DNA of 11,283 nucleotides from positions 1 through 11,283 of the forward strand of contig CALERQ010000158.1 of NCBI GenBank assembly GCA_937907305.1, in the 5' to 3' direction. The notes beneath the pieces were generated by a model, which was not told the DNA's origin, did not search any database, and worked only from the letters and a program-made list of their open reading frames with translations. Positions 1 through 6,141 of the stretch are shown one piece after another. The stretch is from an uncultured Clostridia bacterium (GTDB taxonomy: Bacteria; Bacillota; Clostridia; Oscillospirales; Ruminococcaceae). The position numbers and the translations under genes are program-made. Every line of letters begins with the position of its first letter. Positions within the stretch are counted from its first letter, which is position 1.

Positions 1-508
1 CGCCGATTCCTGCGTCATACTGGTAAAGCGGGTCGCTGCCGAGCATACGGAACATCTCCACATTCGGCATGCAGGTATGGATCTCCCGCGCGATCATCAG
101 CTCTGCCTCATGCAGAAGACCGGTCACAGGGCCGCAGGTATTGAGCAGCTCCATGACCTTCTCACGGATGGGCGGATAGTTGCTGCCGAGGATCGTCGGG
201 CCGCCGGCCTGCAGGAAGTCGATATACCGGTTGCCGTCCTTGTCGTACAGGTACGCGCCCTCCGCGCGCGCCATGCACATGGGGAAAGGCTTGTTGAACG
301 CCAGATTGTGCTGCACGCCGCCGGGGATATATTCCTTCGATTCCTCATAGACGGCGCGGGACGCTTTGCAGTGCTCGTCATAATAGCGCAGGATGACATC
401 CTGATAATAGTCGTCCGAGACCTCCCAGATCGGCTGGCTGGTCAGCGCCTTGAGCTTGGCGTTGATCTCGTTGGGGTCGTCCCAACGGCTGATACCGCAG
501 TTTTTCAT
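1..508 (-). CDS. Class III (PLP-dependent) aminotransferase, N-terminal part, runs off left edge
   Basis: Read on the minus strand from ATG at 508-506, the frame is open to the window edge (169 codons). It begins MKNCGISRWDDPNE and contains YIPGGVQHNLAF, then YLYDKDGNRYIDFLQAGGPTILG, then HEAELMIAREIH. This is the N-terminal pattern of fold-type I class III aminotransferases close to glutamate-1-semialdehyde aminomutase (IPGGV, GxxYIDF, LG, AE.A..I). The start is fixed by GGAGGAG about 7 nt upstream. The lysine that binds PLP lies outside the window, so substrate and exact function cannot be assigned. Oddity: after VEMFRMLGS the usual SGTEA cofactor-phosphate motif is not visible; the frame reads DPLYQYDAGIG up to the edge. 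The gene is transcribed from its own promoter at 640-668 and is separated from the MFS gene by a terminator, so it is not part of the ptb operon. The family is fairly certain, the function is not. Confidence 0.8.
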   Translation of the reverse strand, partial: MKNCGISRWDDPNEINAKLKALTSQPIWEVSDDYYQDVILRYYDEHCKASRAVYEESKEYIPGGVQHNLAFNKPFPMCMARAEGAYLYDKDGNRYIDFLQAGGPTILGSNYPPIREKVMELLNTCGPVTGLLHEAELMIAREIHTCMPNVEMFRMLGSDPLYQYDAGIG

Positions 509-528
509 TTTTGTTTCTCCTCCATTAA

Positions 529-570
529 CTAAAGTGTCTTTATAATTACCGCGGATGCGGAAATTATCAA
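529..570 (-). other. Possible 13-residue leader ORF in the aminotransferase 5' UTR
   Basis: On the minus strand AGGAGG lies 10 nt before a TTG at 570-568, followed by 12 sense codons and TAG (531-529). The peptide would be MIISASAVIIKTL, with four isoleucines, and its coding segment overlaps the hairpin at 542-567. A short ORF with a plausible ribosome site, overlapping a hairpin and just ahead of an amino-acid-metabolism gene, resembles an attenuation leader. TTG starts and 14-codon frames arise often by chance, so this is only a suggestion. Confidence 0.2.
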
Positions 571-622
571 CCGGCAGAGCCCTCCTGTTTGCAGGCAAAC
601 AGGAAATCCCCCTAAGGGGATT
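542..622 (-). promoter_or_regulatory. Structured 5' leader of the aminotransferase gene (three hairpins)
   Basis: Three inverted repeats lie between the predicted start of transcription (~633) and the ATG at 508. They are 542-567 (ATAATT and CCGC arms around GGAT, one A/A mismatch), 583-602 (CCTGTTTGC and GCAAACAGG, perfect, 2-nt centre) and 605-622 (AATCCCC and GGGGATT, perfect, 4-nt centre). None is followed by a T-run in the minus direction, so they do not look like intrinsic terminators. I do not recognise a known riboswitch. The two short-centre repeats could be protein operators instead of RNA hairpins. Apart from this leader and the promoter, the 509-778 gap holds only the MFS terminator. 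Confidence 0.45.
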
Positions 623-639
623 GTGGCTTGTTCTTACTT

Positions 640-668
640 ATTATAGCCCCCTGTCTAATGTTTGTCAA
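640..668 (-). promoter_or_regulatory. Consensus sigma-70/sigma-A promoter for the aminotransferase gene
   Basis: On the minus strand TTGACA (668-663), a 17-bp spacer and TATAAT (645-640) match the vegetative consensus at all twelve positions. Transcription would start near 633 and give a leader of about 125 nt. Such a strong core promoter inside an inverted repeat (652-693) suggests control by a repressor. Confidence 0.8.
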
Positions 669-693
669 TTATGATAATATACACTATTAGACA
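652..693. repeat. 8-bp inverted repeat around the -35 box (candidate operator)
   Basis: TGTCTAAT (652-659) and ATTAGACA (686-693) are perfect inverted copies, 26 bp apart. The left arm lies in the promoter spacer and the right arm just upstream of the -35 box. The arrangement suits a dimeric repressor that covers the promoter. No regulator gene next to it is visible in this window, so the binding protein is unknown. Confidence 0.5.
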
Positions 694-730
694 TGCGAAA
701 GTTTGTGTAAAATGCCCGTGTACCATGGAG

Positions 731-768
731 AAAAACGCGCCGTCTTTTGCGGAGCGAAAGACGGCGCG
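731..768 (-). terminator. Intrinsic terminator of the ptb-buk-MFS operon
   Basis: A 12-bp perfect stem (CGCGCCGTCTTT at 736-747 and its complement at 757-768) with a 9-nt loop is followed, on the minus strand, by five T residues (735-731). It starts about 10 bp after the MFS stop codon. This is a strong Rho-independent terminator and separates the operon from the aminotransferase promoter downstream. Confidence 0.9.
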
Positions 769-778
769 ATGGGATGGA

Positions 779-1987
779 TCAAAGCTTTTTGGCTGCGGCA
801 CGGAAGGCGAGATCCAACAGGATGACCACAGCGGTGACGCCGAGGAACACCAGGAACGCCGTAACATAGGTGCCGGAGCCGGTCTGGATGGCACCGACAA
901 TGGTGGCACCAAAGGAGGCGGGCAGCATGCTCATATTGGCGATGCTGAAATTGGTACCATAATTTTTGGTGCCGAAGCAATCGGCCGTGACGGTGGAGGT
1001 CATGGTGGGCATACCGCCATAGGAGAAGCCGATGAGCAGCAGGCCGGCCACCGCCGGGATGGCCCCGCCGCCGCGCAGAGAGAAGAGCAGCAGCAGGCAG
1101 GAAAGGATGAAGCAGCCGACATCGGTGAGCATGGCGAAGGTATTGCCCTTTTTATCGAACAGGGTACCGAACGCCAGGCGGCCAAGACCGTTGCAGACCG
1201 ACTGCAGGCCCACGACCAGCGCCGTGATACCGGTGGCTACGCCAGCTTCCACCGCGATGTAGCGAGAATGGCCGATGACACCGGTGCCGATCATATTGGA
1301 ACAGACGATGATGAAGAACAGCAGCCAAAAGGCAGCGGTCTTGACCATCTGACCGGTGGTGTATTCCCGGCGGGCGGAAGCCGCCGCCGAACCGGCCGGA
1401 GCGGCCATTTGAGGATTGGGGACGACCCAACGGCTGCCGATGAGAAGGACAACCAATGTGGCCGCGCCCAGCAGCAGGTATGTGGTGCGCCAGCCCATGG
1501 CGGAATTGAAAAGGCGATCGGCGAGATTGCCCATGATGAGGGTGCTGCAGCCGAAACCCATGAGCAGCACACCGGAGGCAAAGCCCTTTTTATCCGGGAA
1601 CCAGCCTACCACGGTACCAAGGACGGCATTGTAGGAGAAGCCGACGCCAAGACCGATGAGCCCGCCGTAGGAAACATACAGCAGCCACAGGCTCTGGGCG
1701 GTGATGCGGGAGCAGAGGAAGTAGCCCACAAAGCACATCACCGCGCCGATGAGAACGGTAACACGGGCGGAAAGACGGCGGGTGACAAAGCTGCCAGCCA
1801 AGCCGCCAATGCAGAAGCAGGACATGACAATGGTGAAATTGAGACCCAGCTGCGCGCTGGTCCAGCCGAATTCCACCGGGAAGGGCGAGGAGAGGATGCT
1901 CCAGGCGTAGATGGTGCCGGTGAAGAGGAACATGATGCAGCCCGCGGCCAAAATAGCGGCACGGGCGGGCAGTTTACGCTCAGCCAT
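779..1987 (-). CDS. MFS transporter, oxalate/formate antiporter (OFA)-like family
   Basis: A 402-residue, strongly hydrophobic protein with about twelve predicted membrane segments. The first segment contains FTGTIYAWSILSSPF (residues ~22-36), typical of the OFA branch of the major facilitator superfamily, whose best-known member exchanges oxalate for formate. The loop after the second segment (GLAGSFVTRRLSARV, ~62-76) matches the MFS motif A region. The C-terminus AKKL is basic and cytoplasmic. The ATG overlaps the buk stop codon by 8 nt (ATGGCTGA), implying translational coupling; a GGAGAGGAG stretch lies ~13 nt upstream inside buk. As last gene of ptb-buk-MFS it most likely carries a carboxylate related to the pathway, either exporting the acid product or importing a substrate. 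That role is inference; OFA members are diverse. The family is reliable, the substrate unknown. Confidence 0.85.
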   Translation of the reverse strand: MAERKLPARAAILAAGCIMFLFTGTIYAWSILSSPFPVEFGWTSAQLGLNFTIVMSCFCIGGLAGSFVTRRLSARVTVLIGAVMCFVGYFLCSRITAQSLWLLYVSYGGLIGLGVGFSYNAVLGTVVGWFPDKKGFASGVLLMGFGCSTLIMGNLADRLFNSAMGWRTTYLLLGAATLVVLLIGSRWVVPNPQMAAPAGSAAASARREYTTGQMVKTAAFWLLFFIIVCSNMIGTGVIGHSRYIAVEAGVATGITALVVGLQSVCNGLGRLAFGTLFDKKGNTFAMLTDVGCFILSCLLLLFSLRGGGAIPAVAGLLLIGFSYGGMPTMTSTVTADCFGTKNYGTNFSIANMSMLPASFGATIVGAIQTGSGTYVTAFLVFLGVTAVVILLDLAFRAAAKKL

Positions 1988-3074
1988 AAATATGCGCGGT
2001 CTCCTCTCCGTTCAGGACTCGCAGGCAGCCATCGGCCAGGGCCTGCATCTCATTTTCGCCGGGGACTACCACAAACTCACCGAGGAAGCCGGCATAATCC
2101 TTGACCGTCTCACAGAAGGACTTGGAATAAGCGATACCGCCGGTGAGGACAAAATAATTGACCTTGCCCTTGACGAGGACGGCCAGGCGGGCCAGGCCAC
2201 GGGCAACACCCAAAGCCATAGCCTCGTAGACCATCTGTGCTTCCCGGTCGCCATCCTCCGCCATTTTTTCCACCACACGGCTATCGGAAGTACCAAAATA
2301 GCTGGTAAGGCCGCCCTGGCGCTGCAGGAGCTTCATGGTGCCGGCATAATCCAGACCGTCCTTGGCAACCTTGCGGGTCAGCAGATAGTCGGGGATCAGG
2401 CCGGCACGCTCCGGGCTGAAGGGACCTTCGTCATCGGAAACGATATCGATAATGCGGCCATTGCTGTGCAAGCTAAGCGATATACCACCGCCCAAATGGG
2501 CCACAACGATATTACTGTTGTGATAATCAATGTTCTTCTCAGCGCAGACCTTCATGGCAGCGGCGCGCATATTGAGGTTGTGGGCCTGGCCGACACGGCG
2601 GACATCCTTGAGACCGGTCAAGCGAACCAGTTCGATGAGCTCATCGACGGTGACGGGGTCATAGATATAGGCCTTGACACCGGCTTCGTTGGCAATATCA
2701 TAGGCGATAGCACAGCCCAGGTTGGAGGCGTGATGATTGACGGGGCGCTCCCTGAGGGCTTCGATGAGGACGGGAGTAACCTCGTAAGCGCCGGAGGAAA
2801 CGGTGGTAACGGCGCCGGTCTTCTCATTGACACAGGAGGGCAGCAGACCGCCGCGGGCCACAACGCCATCCAGCTCGGTAACCTTTTCGCCATGGGCGGT
2901 CAGCGCATCCCGGACCAGCTTGGTGCGCATATCCTTTTGATCGTAGATCACGGCATATTTTTTGATCTCAGCAGCATCGTGCTCGATGTTCTCCTTCCAG
3001 ACCTGCTCGCCATCATGGTAGAAGGCGATCTTGGTGGAGGTGGAGCCAGGATTGATGACAAGAATCTTCTTCAT
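1980..3074 (-). CDS. buk: Butyrate (branched-chain acid) kinase
   Basis: A 364-residue member of the acetate/butyrate kinase (ASKHA) family, the usual length for Buk. Visible marks are the N-terminal phosphate-binding segment INPGSTSTKIAFY (residues 7-19), GGLLP (75-79), HHASNLG (114-120), AHNLNMR (164-170), VAHLGGGISLSLHSNGRIIDI (191-211), DDEGPFSPERAG (214-225) and the adenosine motif TGGIAYS (311-317). The enzyme makes ATP from butyryl phosphate and ADP. With a 2-oxoisovalerate oxidoreductase nearby, isobutyryl or isovaleryl phosphate are plausible true substrates. The start ATG has AGAGGA 10 nt upstream. It follows ptb with a 26-nt gap and overlaps the MFS start, so all three are one operon. 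Assignment as butyrate kinase is strong; chain preference cannot be read from sequence. Confidence 0.93.
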   Translation of the reverse strand: MKKILVINPGSTSTKIAFYHDGEQVWKENIEHDAAEIKKYAVIYDQKDMRTKLVRDALTAHGEKVTELDGVVARGGLLPSCVNEKTGAVTTVSSGAYEVTPVLIEALRERPVNHHASNLGCAIAYDIANEAGVKAYIYDPVTVDELIELVRLTGLKDVRRVGQAHNLNMRAAAMKVCAEKNIDYHNSNIVVAHLGGGISLSLHSNGRIIDIVSDDEGPFSPERAGLIPDYLLTRKVAKDGLDYAGTMKLLQRQGGLTSYFGTSDSRVVEKMAEDGDREAQMVYEAMALGVARGLARLAVLVKGKVNYFVLTGGIAYSKSFCETVKDYAGFLGEFVVVPGENEMQALADGCLRVLNGEETAHIYG

Positions 3075-3100
3075 GGGAAATATCCTCTCTTTTTCTGCGA

Positions 3101-4015
3101 TTATTTATTCAGTCCTGCCATCAGGCAGCCCAGGGCGATGGAACACAGCTTGGTCTCATCATTATCGGCACGGCTGCACATGACAATGGGGATATCAGTG
3201 CCGACGATGACACCGGCGGCCTTGGCGCCCAGGATATCGCCCAGGGTCTTGCCCATGATATTACCTGCTTCGATATTGGGGACGATGAAGATATCGGCAT
3301 CACCGGCAACCTCAGACTTGAAGCCCTTGACTTCAGCACAGTGGGCGGAAACCGCAAGATCCATGGCGATGGGGCCCTCCACCAGGACATTGGGGCCGAA
3401 CTCGCCAGCTTCGCCCAGCTTCTTCAGCTCGGCGGCATCCACGGTAGCGGGCATCTTGGGATTGACCTTTTCCTTGGCACAGAGCACAGCGACTTTGGGA
3501 TTTTCGATCTCCAGCGCCTTGGCGACCGGCAGGCAGTTTTTGATGAGACCGATTTTCTGCTCCAGGGTGGGATACAGCACCATGCCGCCATCGCTGGTAA
3601 GCATGAGCTTGTGATAAGCGCCCAGGGTATCGAAGGTCATGACATGGCTGAGCAGGCCGTGGACCGGCAGCCCGGTTTCTTTATTGAGAATGGCTTTGAG
3701 GAAGATGTTGGTATCCACAAGGCCCTTCATGAGGAAATCGGCCTTGCCCAGGCGAACCAGCTCGACGGCCTTGGCGCAGGCTTCGGTCATATCGTCGGCC
3801 TGGACCAGCTCGGCATTCCGGAAGGTAACGCCCTCCTCCTTCATCACACGCTCGATGGTGGGGATATCACCGACGAGAACGGGGCGGATCATGCCGGCCT
3901 CCTCGGCTGCGGCCATAGCCTTGATGGTATCCACATCCTGCGCGGCGGCACCGGCCAGCACCATCGGCTCGCCCTGCTTTGCTTTTTCCAGCATCTGTTC
4001 AAAAGAAACGATCAT
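3101..4015 (-). CDS. ptb: Phosphate butyryltransferase (phosphotransbutyrylase)
   Basis: A 304-residue phosphotransacylase that would convert an acyl-CoA plus phosphate to acyl phosphate and CoA, feeding Buk. Diagnostic segments are LVGDIPTIERVMKEEG, DFLMKGLVDTNIFLKAIL, LLSHVMTFD, LMLTSDGGM and the C-terminal block DIFIVPNIEAGNIMGKTLGDILGAKAAGVIVGT with GTDIPIVMCSRADNDETKLCSIAL. The frame is open further up to 4165, but I chose ATG 4015-4013 (MIVSFEQMLEKAK). It has AGGAGG 8 nt upstream, gives the family length, and the longer version would run through the promoter. First gene of ptb-buk-MFS, transcribed from the promoter at 4076-4104. The closest alternative is a phosphate acetyltransferase-like enzyme, but pairing with Buk favours Ptb. 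Confidence 0.93.
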   Translation of the reverse strand: MIVSFEQMLEKAKQGEPMVLAGAAAQDVDTIKAMAAAEEAGMIRPVLVGDIPTIERVMKEEGVTFRNAELVQADDMTEACAKAVELVRLGKADFLMKGLVDTNIFLKAILNKETGLPVHGLLSHVMTFDTLGAYHKLMLTSDGGMVLYPTLEQKIGLIKNCLPVAKALEIENPKVAVLCAKEKVNPKMPATVDAAELKKLGEAGEFGPNVLVEGPIAMDLAVSAHCAEVKGFKSEVAGDADIFIVPNIEAGNIMGKTLGDILGAKAAGVIVGTDIPIVMCSRADNDETKLCSIALGCLMAGLNK

Positions 4016-4075
4016 TGAGAGTCCCTCCTGATATTTTTTAGGATCGCCCGCTATGGGCAGTGTTTTCCACCTACT

Positions 4076-4104
4076 ATTATAGGAAAGGGAAATTAGCCTG
4101 TGAA
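4076..4104 (-). promoter_or_regulatory. Promoter of the ptb-buk-MFS operon
   Basis: On the minus strand TTCACA (4104-4099), 17 bp and TATAAT (4081-4076) form a near-consensus promoter with a start near 4069. That leaves a ~53-nt leader to the ptb ATG. The -35 box lies inside the 11-bp string TGCATTTCACA, which recurs at the same place in the vor operon promoter (8999-9027). Confidence 0.8.
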
Positions 4105-4139
4105 ATGCACCATTTGAATGACTGTTATTCCGTCCTAAT
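4099..4139 (-). promoter_or_regulatory. Shared 41-bp regulatory block, ptb copy
   Basis: On the minus strand this block runs ATTAGG (4139-4134), then ATAACA (4128-4123), then TGCATTTCACA (4109-4099), which includes the -35 box. The block at 9022-9062 upstream of the vor operon has the same three parts with identical spacing and the same 17-bp distance to its -10 box; I count 30 identical positions of 41. The likely reader is the divergently encoded LysR-type regulator. Confidence 0.75.
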
Positions 4140-4155
4140 GAATGACTATCATTCC
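4116..4155. repeat. Tandem palindromes upstream of ptb (candidate LysR sites)
   Basis: Two near-identical 16-bp units, GAATGACTGTTATTCC (4116-4131) and GAATGACTATCATTCC (4140-4155), start 24 bp apart. The second has a perfect core palindrome GAATGA-CTA-TCATTC; the first has GAAT and ATTC arms. Their centres lie near -54 and -78 relative to the predicted ptb start. Such a position is usual for a LysR-type activator's upstream site. The first unit overlaps the shared block 4099-4139; the second is not obviously repeated upstream of the vor operon. Confidence 0.65.
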
Positions 4156-4202
4156 AAAACAGCATTTCCTTTTTGCGCAGGGAGGGTGTATCATAGATTC
4201 AT

Positions 4203-4380
4203 CGGAAGCCTCCTGGAGCGGGAGGGTTCCTGATAGGATTTGAACCGTTTCCTCATACTTCTCCTTATTTGGTTTTCCGGGGTGCCACACTTTTTTGTCA
4301 AGACTTACGACCTCCCAATGTCGATCGTCACTTTTACATGGCACGCCCCTCCCCTGCTGGGCATTCTCCCCCGGCAGGGG
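4203..4380. other. Gene-free stretch with two GC-rich hairpins between ptb and lysR
   Basis: The gap 4016-4517 holds the ptb promoter, its palindromes and the lysR promoter, but the middle is unexplained. It contains an imperfect hairpin near 4202-4228 (arms GGAAGCCTCC and GGAGGGTTCC, one mismatch) and one at 4351-4380 (arms of 11 bp with one T-G pair, loop CATTCTCC). Neither is followed by a T-run, so they are poor terminators. I see no convincing gene here; the short open frames have no good ribosome site or family resemblance. It could be a long lysR upstream region or the remains of something older. Confidence 0.35.
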
Positions 4381-4430
4381 ATTCCTCTATATATGGATAA
4401 ATCTTTTTGCGGAAAATGCATAAAAGATAT

Positions 4431-4459
4431 TTGTCGTTTGCAGAAAATTATGATAAAAT
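4431..4459 (+). promoter_or_regulatory. Predicted promoter of the LysR-type regulator gene
   Basis: TTGTCG (4431-4436), a 17-bp spacer and TAAAAT (4454-4459), with TG one base before the -10 box (extended -10). Transcription would start near 4466, 50 nt before the ATG. An imperfect direct repeat AATGTAT lies just downstream (about 4460-4485), where an autoregulating LysR protein could bind. Confidence 0.55.
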
Positions 4460-4517
4460 AAATGTATACAGCATCGAATGTATCCGCTAAAAAGCCCAAA
4501 ACCGGAGGTATGCCATC

Positions 4518-5417
4518 ATGACAATTTTTCAGTTGGAATGCTTTTGTGCCCTGGCCGACTCCCTGAACTTTACCCAAACGGCCAACGCCATGTTTATAAC
4601 CCAGCCCGCGCTTAGCCGGGCCATTTCCTCACTGGAACAGGAGCTGCAGCTGACCCTGCTGCAGCGCACCACCCACAGCGTAACCCTGACCCCGGCCGGC
4701 AAGATCTTCTCCAGCGAGTGCCACAAAATGCTGAAGGAATTCCAGCGCGGCAGCGAACGGGCACGCTCTGCCCAAGCGGGCCAGATCGGCAGTGTGCGGA
4801 TCGGCTTCCAGCGGGATAATTTTGAAACCTATATTGTGGATTTTGTGAACCTGTTCCGGCGCAGCCACACGGATATCACCCTGGAGCTGCTGCCGTTGAG
4901 CGTCAACGAGCTGAACAACGCCCTGCAGGAGAAGATGGCGGATGCGGTGATCTCCGGCGGTCCCCCAGCCACTGAATCTATCCGCAGCCTGATGATAGCC
5001 AATTTGCCGGAATGTGTAGCATTGCCGCTGGATCATCCGCTCGCGAACAACGACATTCTGGATATGCGCGACCTGAAGAACGAGAAGTTTATTGCCATGG
5101 CGCGCTCCATTTCCTGCTCCGGCTTTGAATCCATCATTCAAAAATCGCTGGCAGCGGGTTTTGAGGCGCAAATCGTGGCGCAGGTGGACCTGCTGCCCAC
5201 CCTGATGACCATGGTGGCCTGCGGACAGGGCATCTCCATTCTGCACCGGGATATGCTGCCGCGCAGCAATGGGCGTATTGCCTTTGTGCCGCTGCGCAGT
5301 GTTTCCTACTTCCGCCGTTGGCTGATGTGGGACATCAACAACGACAACCCCTGCCTGCAGCCGCTGATCGCGCTGGGACGCAAGTGGCAGGATGACCTGG
5401 AATATCCCGTAGAATAA
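4518..5417 (+). CDS. LysR-family transcriptional regulator
   Basis: A 299-residue protein of normal LysR length. Residues 1-60 form the winged helix-turn-helix (MTIFQLECFCALADSLNFTQTANAM then QPALSRAISSLEQEL and TLTPAG), with the typical linker helix after it. The rest (~90-295) is the two-lobed effector-binding domain (QIGSVRIGF at its start, then LPECVALPLDHPLA and MVACGQGISILHRDMLP). ATG 4518 is preceded by CGGAGG at 9 nt; another ATG a few bases upstream closes at once. It sits between, and reads away from, the ptb operon, and converges with the vor operon. LysR proteins usually control the divergent neighbour, so ptb-buk-MFS is the first expected target, and the shared promoter block makes the vor operon a second. 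The effector is unknown; a branched-chain 2-oxoacid or acyl-CoA is a guess. Confidence 0.93.
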   Translation: MTIFQLECFCALADSLNFTQTANAMFITQPALSRAISSLEQELQLTLLQRTTHSVTLTPAGKIFSSECHKMLKEFQRGSERARSAQAGQIGSVRIGFQRDNFETYIVDFVNLFRRSHTDITLELLPLSVNELNNALQEKMADAVISGGPPATESIRSLMIANLPECVALPLDHPLANNDILDMRDLKNEKFIAMARSISCSGFESIIQKSLAAGFEAQIVAQVDLLPTLMTMVACGQGISILHRDMLPRSNGRIAFVPLRSVSYFRRWLMWDINNDNPCLQPLIALGRKWQDDLEYPVE

Positions 5418-5429
5418 ACAGAACAGAAT

Positions 5430-5479
5430 AAAATCCCCCCGGTAAAGAGCAAAATGCACCTTTCCCGGGGGATTTTTTT
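5430..5479 (+). terminator. Intrinsic terminator of lysR
   Basis: Arms AAATCCCCCCGG (~5431-5442) and CCCGGGGGATTT (~5464-5475) enclose a short extension and an A-rich loop, followed by seven T residues (5473-5479). The stem begins about 13 bp after the lysR stop. The left A-run could let it act weakly on the opposite strand too. Confidence 0.88.
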
Positions 5480-5480
5480 G

Positions 5481-5524
5481 CGCAAAGAACATCCGGCACA
5501 AGACAAAACGCCCTGCGCCGGATG
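5481..5524 (-). terminator. Probable terminator of the ATPase-vor operon
   Basis: On the minus strand CATCCGGC and GCCGGATG (5517-5524 and 5490-5497) form an 8-bp perfect stem, extendable by a G-U and two more pairs, followed by TTCTTTG. It lies ~50 bp after the vorC stop. The tail is only moderately T-rich, so efficiency is uncertain; the lysR terminator just beyond would back it up. Confidence 0.6.
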
Positions 5525-5576
5525 CCGGTATTTCTCTGAAAAGAAAGAATAAAAGAAGATCTAAGATCTAAAAAGA

Positions 5577-6122
5577 TTATTTCTGCTCCCGGCCGATGGC
5601 GAGACCTTTTTCAAAGGCTTCTTTATTGAGCGGCAGCAGCTTGGGCTTTTTGGCCATCTTGTGCTCGATGGTGGACCAAACGACCTCAGGCGGGACGACC
5701 TCGGTATAGCCTACATAGACGCCCAGCATGATAACATTCAGCACCTTGGCGTTGCCCATTTCCAAGGCCATCTCGGTAACAGGAGCTTTGACAAGCTTGA
5801 CATCATCACGGCCGATATCGTCGCTGACGATGGAGCTATTGATAAACAGGGTACCGCCCTTCTTCAGGGTGGGCAGGAACTTCTTGAGGGACGGACCATT
5901 CATAACAATGAGGTCATCCATCACATCGCCCAGGGGCGCACCGATCTCCTCATCGGAGATGGCGACGAAGCAGTTGGCGGTACCGCCGCGCTGCTCGGCA
6001 CCATAGCTGGGGAAAAAGGTTACATTCTTATTGGTAGCATCACAGGTGGCAGAGGCCAGGAATTTGCCCAAAGTCATAACGCCCTGACCGCCGAAGCCGG
6101 CTACGCACAGATTAGTTTCCAT
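5577..6122 (-). CDS. vorC: 2-oxoacid:ferredoxin oxidoreductase, gamma subunit
   Basis: A 181-residue protein of the pyruvate/2-oxoacid ferredoxin oxidoreductase gamma family, normal length. It opens with METNLCVAGFGGQGVMTLGKFLA; GFGGQG (residues 9-14) is the family signature. FFPSYGAEQRGGTANCFVAIS (~37-57) is the second conserved block. In these enzymes the gamma domain contributes to CoA handling and holds the complex together. ATG 6122 has AAAGGAG about 10 nt upstream; the gap to vorA is 19 nt. Last gene of the operon. Subunit letters differ between naming schemes, and a 2-oxoglutarate (Kor) or general 2-oxoacid enzyme is the main alternative; the Vor choice rests on the alpha subunit and the ptb-buk context. 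Confidence 0.88.
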   Translation of the reverse strand: METNLCVAGFGGQGVMTLGKFLASATCDATNKNVTFFPSYGAEQRGGTANCFVAISDEEIGAPLGDVMDDLIVMNGPSLKKFLPTLKKGGTLFINSSIVSDDIGRDDVKLVKAPVTEMALEMGNAKVLNVIMLGVYVGYTEVVPPEVVWSTIEHKMAKKPKLLPLNKEAFEKGLAIGREQK

Positions 6123-6141
6123 TTATGCGCTTCTCCTTTCA

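Noticed and set aside
662..2104. 480-codon open frame on the plus strand
   Set aside because: Antisense to the MFS gene and crossing its terminator; the translation is low-complexity, rich in G, A, D, E and H.
1911..3614. 567-codon open frame on the plus strand
   Set aside because: Antisense to buk and ptb, no ribosome site, no family resemblance, shadow of codon bias.
4016..4165. Longer start for ptb adding 50 residues
   Set aside because: It would place the promoter and palindromes inside the gene. ATG 4015 has an ideal AGGAGG and gives the family length.
4135..4344. 69-codon frame on the minus strand in the ptb-lysR gap
   Set aside because: GTG start with badly spaced ribosome site, no family resemblance, and its end overlaps the tandem palindromes.
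4629..5501. 290-codon frame antisense to lysR
   Set aside because: Shadow of the LysR gene and passes through its terminator.
5556..5569. Direct repeat AAGATCT x 2 just after vorC
   Set aside because: Only two 7-bp units in A/T-rich intergenic DNA; nothing around it suggests an attachment site or mobile element end.
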